Of a stretch of DNA of 64,000 nt, positions 60,656-64,000 are shown in pieces. Under the pieces are notes generated by a model. The model saw only the letters and a list, made by a program, of their open reading frames with translations, ran no database searches and had not been told where the DNA came from. The DNA is from Bacteroidales bacterium UBA1680 (GTDB lineage Bacteria > Bacteroidota > Bacteroidia > Bacteroidales > UBA932). The position numbers and the translations under genes are program-made. The stretch lies in NCBI GenBank assembly GCA_002320605.1, contig DCKG01000023.1, positions 888 through 64,887 of the forward strand. The letters run 5' to 3'. Position 1 is the stretch's first letter. Each line of letters begins with the position of its first letter.

Positions 60656-60663
60656 TAATTTTG
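60656..60663 (+). promoter_or_regulatory. -7 element of fabD (TAATTTTG)
   Basis: TAnnTTTG match 36 nt before the ATG at 60700. A minus-strand match (TACCTTTG, complement of 60613-60620) lies nearby and could serve tRNA-Arg. Confidence 0.55.
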
Positions 60664-60699
60664 TTTGATTATCCATAAAAGGATTTCAATCAGAAATTT

Positions 60700-61596
60700 A
60701 TGAAAAAAGCGTACGTTTTTCCTGGACAAGGCTCACAGTTTCCCGGAATGGCAAAAGATGTCTATGACAAAAGTGCCCATGGCAGGGAGCTTCTAGAAAG
60801 GGCCAATGAAATCTTAGGTTTCAGAATCACCGACATAATGTTTGACGGCACAGCCGAGGATCTGAAAGCAACCAGAGTCACGCAGCCAGCCATTTTTCTG
60901 CACTCCGTCGTTCTGGCGAAGTGTTACGATGGCTTCCAGCCAGACATGGTGGCAGGGCATTCTCTTGGCGAGTTCTCAGCATTGGCGGCAGCTGATGCAA
61001 TCCGTTTCGAGGATGCCCTGCGGCTTGTTTACATAAGGGCCACCGAGATGCAGAAATGTTGCGAGAAAGTGCCTGGGACAATGGCTGCGATAATCTCATT
61101 GCCAAATGAACAAGTAGAGGATATCTGCAAGTCCTGCTCAGGAATAGTCATCCCAGCGAATTACAATTGCGATGGGCAAGTCGTGATTTCCGGAGATCAG
61201 ACCGCCGTGGAGGAAGCTTGCGAGAAGGCCAAGGCAGCGGGAGCCAAGAGAGCCCTGCCGCTGGCAGTGAGCGGAGCGTTCCACTCCCCTCTCATGGAGC
61301 CGGCCAGAGTAGAGCTCGGCAAGGCTATAGAAGCTACGGAAATCGTGGCGCCTAAGTGTCCAATCTATCAGAACGTGACTGCGGAGCCTACTATAGACCC
61401 TGCGACAATAAAAAAGAATCTTCTTGCTCAGCTCACTTCCCCGGTGAAATGGACTCAGAGCGTAAAAGCCATGCTGAACGATGGCGCAAGCTATTTCATG
61501 GAAATTGGGCCTGGCACTGTGCTTCAGGGCCTGATCAAGAGGATTGGCAAGGACATTGAAGGATTGACCGTGGAAGGCCTTTCCGCTCTGGAATAG
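60700..61596 (+). CDS. fabD: Malonyl-CoA:ACP transacylase
   Basis: 298 residues. It loads malonate on acyl carrier protein to start and extend fatty acids. N-terminal FPGQGSQFPGMAKDVYD near residue 6, the nucleophile in AGHSLGEFSALAAADA near 88, arginine in YIRATEMQ near 115, and catalytic His in SGAFHSPLMEPA near 199. FEIGPG-type MEIGPGTVLQGLIKRI near 265 completes the fold. Confidence 0.97.
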   Translation: MKKAYVFPGQGSQFPGMAKDVYDKSAHGRELLERANEILGFRITDIMFDGTAEDLKATRVTQPAIFLHSVVLAKCYDGFQPDMVAGHSLGEFSALAAADAIRFEDALRLVYIRATEMQKCCEKVPGTMAAIISLPNEQVEDICKSCSGIVIPANYNCDGQVVISGDQTAVEEACEKAKAAGAKRALPLAVSGAFHSPLMEPARVELGKAIEATEIVAPKCPIYQNVTAEPTIDPATIKKNLLAQLTSPVKWTQSVKAMLNDGASYFMEIGPGTVLQGLIKRIGKDIEGLTVEGLSALE

Positions 61597-61706
61597 AATA
61601 TCTTCATGAATGAATATTCCATATTCAGAGAATGCCGCCATAGGCAGAAAAAACTCAATGCAAGATATTAATAGTCAACTTTCTAAAACATAATAACGTT
61701 AACGAT

Positions 61707-64000
61707 ATGGCTAAAGAAAAGAAATTCATCACTTGTGATGGTAACACTGCGGTCGCAAACGTCGCATATCTGTTCAGCGAGAATGCCTGCATTTACCCAA
61801 TCACGCCGTCATCACCCATGGCCGAGGACATCGACGAATGGGCTGCACATGGGAAAAAGAATCTTTGGGGAGAAACTGTGTCCGTAACTGAGATGGAAAG
61901 CGAGGCAGGCGCAGCGGGAGCCGTTCACGGTTCTCTCCAAGCTGGCGTCCTGACCACTACCTACACAGCATCTCAGGGCCTCCTCCTCATGATTCCTAAC
62001 ATGTACAAAATCGCAGGCGAAATGCTCCCTGCGGTATTCCATGTTTCAGCTCGTTCGCTAGCATCCCACGCCCTTTCGATCTTCGGAGACCATCAGGACG
62101 TGATGGCTTGCCGTCAGACAGGTTTCGCCCTGCTCGCTTCCGGCTCTGTCCAGGAAGCTCAAGATCTTGCTGCAGTGGCTCACCTCTCTGCAATCAAGTC
62201 CAGCATCCCATTCCTGCATTTCTTCGACGGATTCCGCACATCTCACGAGATCCAGAAGATAGAGGCTCTTGACGAGGAAGCCCTGAAAGGCATGGTCAGC
62301 GAAAAATCCCTGAAGGCTTTCCGCGAGAAGGCATTGAATCCTGATGCCCCTGTCACTCGTGGCACCGCACAGAATGGTGACGTTTACTTCCAGGTTGCAG
62401 AATCCAGGAACGCCGCATATGAGGAAGTTCCGAACGTGGTCGCTCGCTACATGGGCGAGATCAGCGAACTCACTGGTCGCGAGTATCGTCCGTTCCAGTA
62501 CTATGGAGCAAAAGATGCCGAGAACATAGTCGTAGCAATGGGTTCTGTTACGGAAACAATCAAAGAGACCATAGATTATCTTGCTAAGAAGGGCCGCAAA
62601 TATGGACTTATCACAGTTCACCTTTACAGGCCGTTCTCGATGGCATATTTCATGAAAGTCCTTCCAAAGACCGTCAAGAGGATCGCAGTTCTCGACAGGA
62701 CGAAGGAGCCAGGTTCTCTCGGAGAGCCTCTCTACCTCGATGTGAAGGCACTTTTCCAAGGCCAGGAGAATTCTCCTCTGGTGATTGGCGGAAGGTATGG
62801 CCTTTCCTCAAAGGACACGACTCCGGCTCAAATCGTGGCAGTGTTCGACAATCTGGACCGCAAAGAGCCTAAGGCAGACTTCACGATCGGCATCGTGGAC
62901 GATGTTACGTTCAAGTCCCTGCCAATCAAGAGCGAAGTATCTATCGTTAAGCCAGACACCGCTGAGTGCAAATTCTACGGCCTTGGCTCCGATGGCACCG
63001 TAGGTGCGAACAAGAACACCATCAAAATCATCGGAAACCATACCGACAAATACTGCCAAGCATATTTCGATTACGATTCCAAGAAGTCCGGCGGCTACAC
63101 ATGCTCCCATCTCCGTTTCGGAGACCAGCCTATCAAGGCTCCTTACCTGGTGAGCACGCCTGACTTCGTCGCCTGCCATGTTCCATCTTATCTGGCGAAA
63201 TATGATGTGCTTAAAGGCATCAAAGAGAAAGGAACCCTGCTTCTCAACAGCCTCTGGGATGAGGAAGAAACCCTTAAGAGAATTCCGGACAATGTAAAGG
63301 CTACCATAGGCAAGAAGCATGTGAAACTCTACATCATCAACGCCACCAAGATAGCTCAGGAGATAGGCCTTGGCAACAGAACCAACACCATCCTCCAGTC
63401 CGCATTCTTCAAAATCACAAATATAATCCCTTATGAGGATGCCGTAAAATACATGAAGGATGCAATCGTCAAGAGCTACGGCAAGAAGGGCGAGAATGTC
63501 GTGAATATGAACTATGCCGCCGTCGACAGAGGCGGTGAATATGTCGAAGTGAATGTCCCTGCTGATTGGGCTAAGATCACCGTAAAGTTCGAGAATCCGA
63601 ACAAGGATCGCCTGGCTCCTGCCTTCGTCAAAAATATCGCCGATGTCGTGAACGCACAGAATGGCGACTCTCTGCCTGTAAGCGCATTCATCGACTACAA
63701 AGACGGCACCATGCCGGCCGGCACTTCAGCATTCGAGAAACGAGGCGTTGCAGTAATGGTTCCTACATGGAATCCAGACAACTGCATTCAGTGCAACACT
63801 TGCTCCTTCGTCTGCCCACACGCAGCCATCCGCCCGTTCCTGCTTGACGCAGAAGACGTAACTGCCGCCCCAGCCGGACTCAAGAAAGTTCAAGGCAAAG
63901 CAGTGCTGAAAGACTATCAATTCGCTATTTCAATTTCAGTTGACGATTGCACTGGGTGCGGTAACTGCGCCGATGTCTGCCCTGCGAAGGAGAAAGCCCT
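61707..64000 (+). CDS. nifJ: Pyruvate:ferredoxin (flavodoxin) oxidoreductase, 5' part (cut by window edge)
   Basis: 764 codons from MAKEKKFITCDGNTAVANVAYLFSENACIYPITPSSPMAE, open to the right edge. The full enzyme is near 1180 residues. It oxidises pyruvate with CoA to acetyl-CoA, CO2 and reduced ferredoxin, central in anaerobes. Domain I (residues 1-250, GETVSVTEMESEAGAAGAVHGSLQAG), domain II (about 255-420, the RPFSMAYFMKVLP strand), the gamma-like domain III and the ferredoxin domain V start are seen. Two 4Fe-4S motifs, CIQCNTCSFVCPH near 690 and CTGCGNCADVCP near 750, are visible. The thiamine-binding domain lies beyond the window. Confidence 0.97.
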   Translation, partial: MAKEKKFITCDGNTAVANVAYLFSENACIYPITPSSPMAEDIDEWAAHGKKNLWGETVSVTEMESEAGAAGAVHGSLQAGVLTTTYTASQGLLLMIPNMYKIAGEMLPAVFHVSARSLASHALSIFGDHQDVMACRQTGFALLASGSVQEAQDLAAVAHLSAIKSSIPFLHFFDGFRTSHEIQKIEALDEEALKGMVSEKSLKAFREKALNPDAPVTRGTAQNGDVYFQVAESRNAAYEEVPNVVARYMGEISELTGREYRPFQYYGAKDAENIVVAMGSVTETIKETIDYLAKKGRKYGLITVHLYRPFSMAYFMKVLPKTVKRIAVLDRTKEPGSLGEPLYLDVKALFQGQENSPLVIGGRYGLSSKDTTPAQIVAVFDNLDRKEPKADFTIGIVDDVTFKSLPIKSEVSIVKPDTAECKFYGLGSDGTVGANKNTIKIIGNHTDKYCQAYFDYDSKKSGGYTCSHLRFGDQPIKAPYLVSTPDFVACHVPSYLAKYDVLKGIKEKGTLLLNSLWDEEETLKRIPDNVKATIGKKHVKLYIINATKIAQEIGLGNRTNTILQSAFFKITNIIPYEDAVKYMKDAIVKSYGKKGENVVNMNYAAVDRGGEYVEVNVPADWAKITVKFENPNKDRLAPAFVKNIADVVNAQNGDSLPVSAFIDYKDGTMPAGTSAFEKRGVAVMVPTWNPDNCIQCNTCSFVCPHAAIRPFLLDAEDVTAAPAGLKKVQGKAVLKDYQFAISISVDDCTGCGNCADVCPAKEKA

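Noticed and set aside
60341..60676. Open frame of 111 codons across tRNA-Arg
   Set aside because: It overlaps the whole tRNA and the hairpin cluster. The first 50 codons look mildly protein-like but no start signal or homology supports it.
1..64000. CRISPR arrays, restriction or toxin-antitoxin systems, prophage or conjugation genes
   Set aside because: No regularly spaced repeats and no cas, methylase, toxin, integrase, transposase or tra-type proteins were seen on either strand.

Overview
The window is a chromosomal segment of a Bacteroidetes bacterium, almost certainly order Bacteroidales and probably host-associated and anaerobic. The evidence is Bacteroidetes-type promoters (TAnnTTTG, sometimes with TTG or TTTG 19-20 nt upstream), a SusC/SusD polysaccharide locus with FecR anti-sigma and ECF sigma genes, a serine palmitoyltransferase for sphingolipids, the parA-parB-DUF5683-lytic transglycosylase block, ATP-type PEP carboxykinase, and a NifJ-type pyruvate:ferredoxin oxidoreductase. 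I cannot fix the family from sequence alone.

Layout. 0-4 kb: an edge-truncated gene, an outer-membrane barrel, a lipoprotein, and an ECF sigma gene coupled to a membrane-anchor/beta-barrel gene. Two identically spaced promoter-like elements link the barrel gene to the sigma gene. 4-11 kb: nitroreductase, recQ, pckA, a MATE pump, a DUF3737 protein and tRNA-Phe. 11-19 kb: priA, parA, parB, DUF5683, an MltD-like transglycosylase and an HhH/barrel protein. 19-30 kb: an hpt-adk gene fusion, obgE, PAP2, murF, dut, uraA, lptF/G, tgt, nupG, a zinc-ribbon protein, ssb, and a well-supported non-coding RNA with its own promoter and terminator. 30-36 kb: a sphingolipid pair (SPT plus a short-chain reductase) and the dTDP-rhamnose operon rfbDACB. 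36-45.5 kb: a polysaccharide utilisation locus (ECF sigma, FecR, STN-type SusC, SusD, GH5, agarase-like clan GH-A enzyme). 45.5-53.1 kb: rnhA, pdxA, recG, a WYL regulator coupled to an S9 peptidase, and a GNAT gene.

53.1-60.5 kb is an accessory region. It lies between the 3' end of the GNAT gene, which is duplicated 3.5 kb downstream, and the 3' end of tRNA-Arg(CCG). It holds a ferritin remnant, a membrane-protein/winged-helix pair, a broken glycosyltransferase, a FemAB-type transferase, an OhrR-Ohr hydroperoxide module with a ferritin-like pseudogene and an FMN split-barrel protein, then a 1.5-kb repeat- and palindrome-rich non-coding stretch. From 60.7 kb the core resumes with fabD and nifJ, which runs off the right edge.

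The hexamer GAATAT (either strand, all frames) is strikingly frequent in the core (33 sites in bases 1-10,000 and 27 in 20,001-30,000 by hand count) but nearly absent from 53.1-58.9 kb (2 sites), which independently marks that region as acquired.
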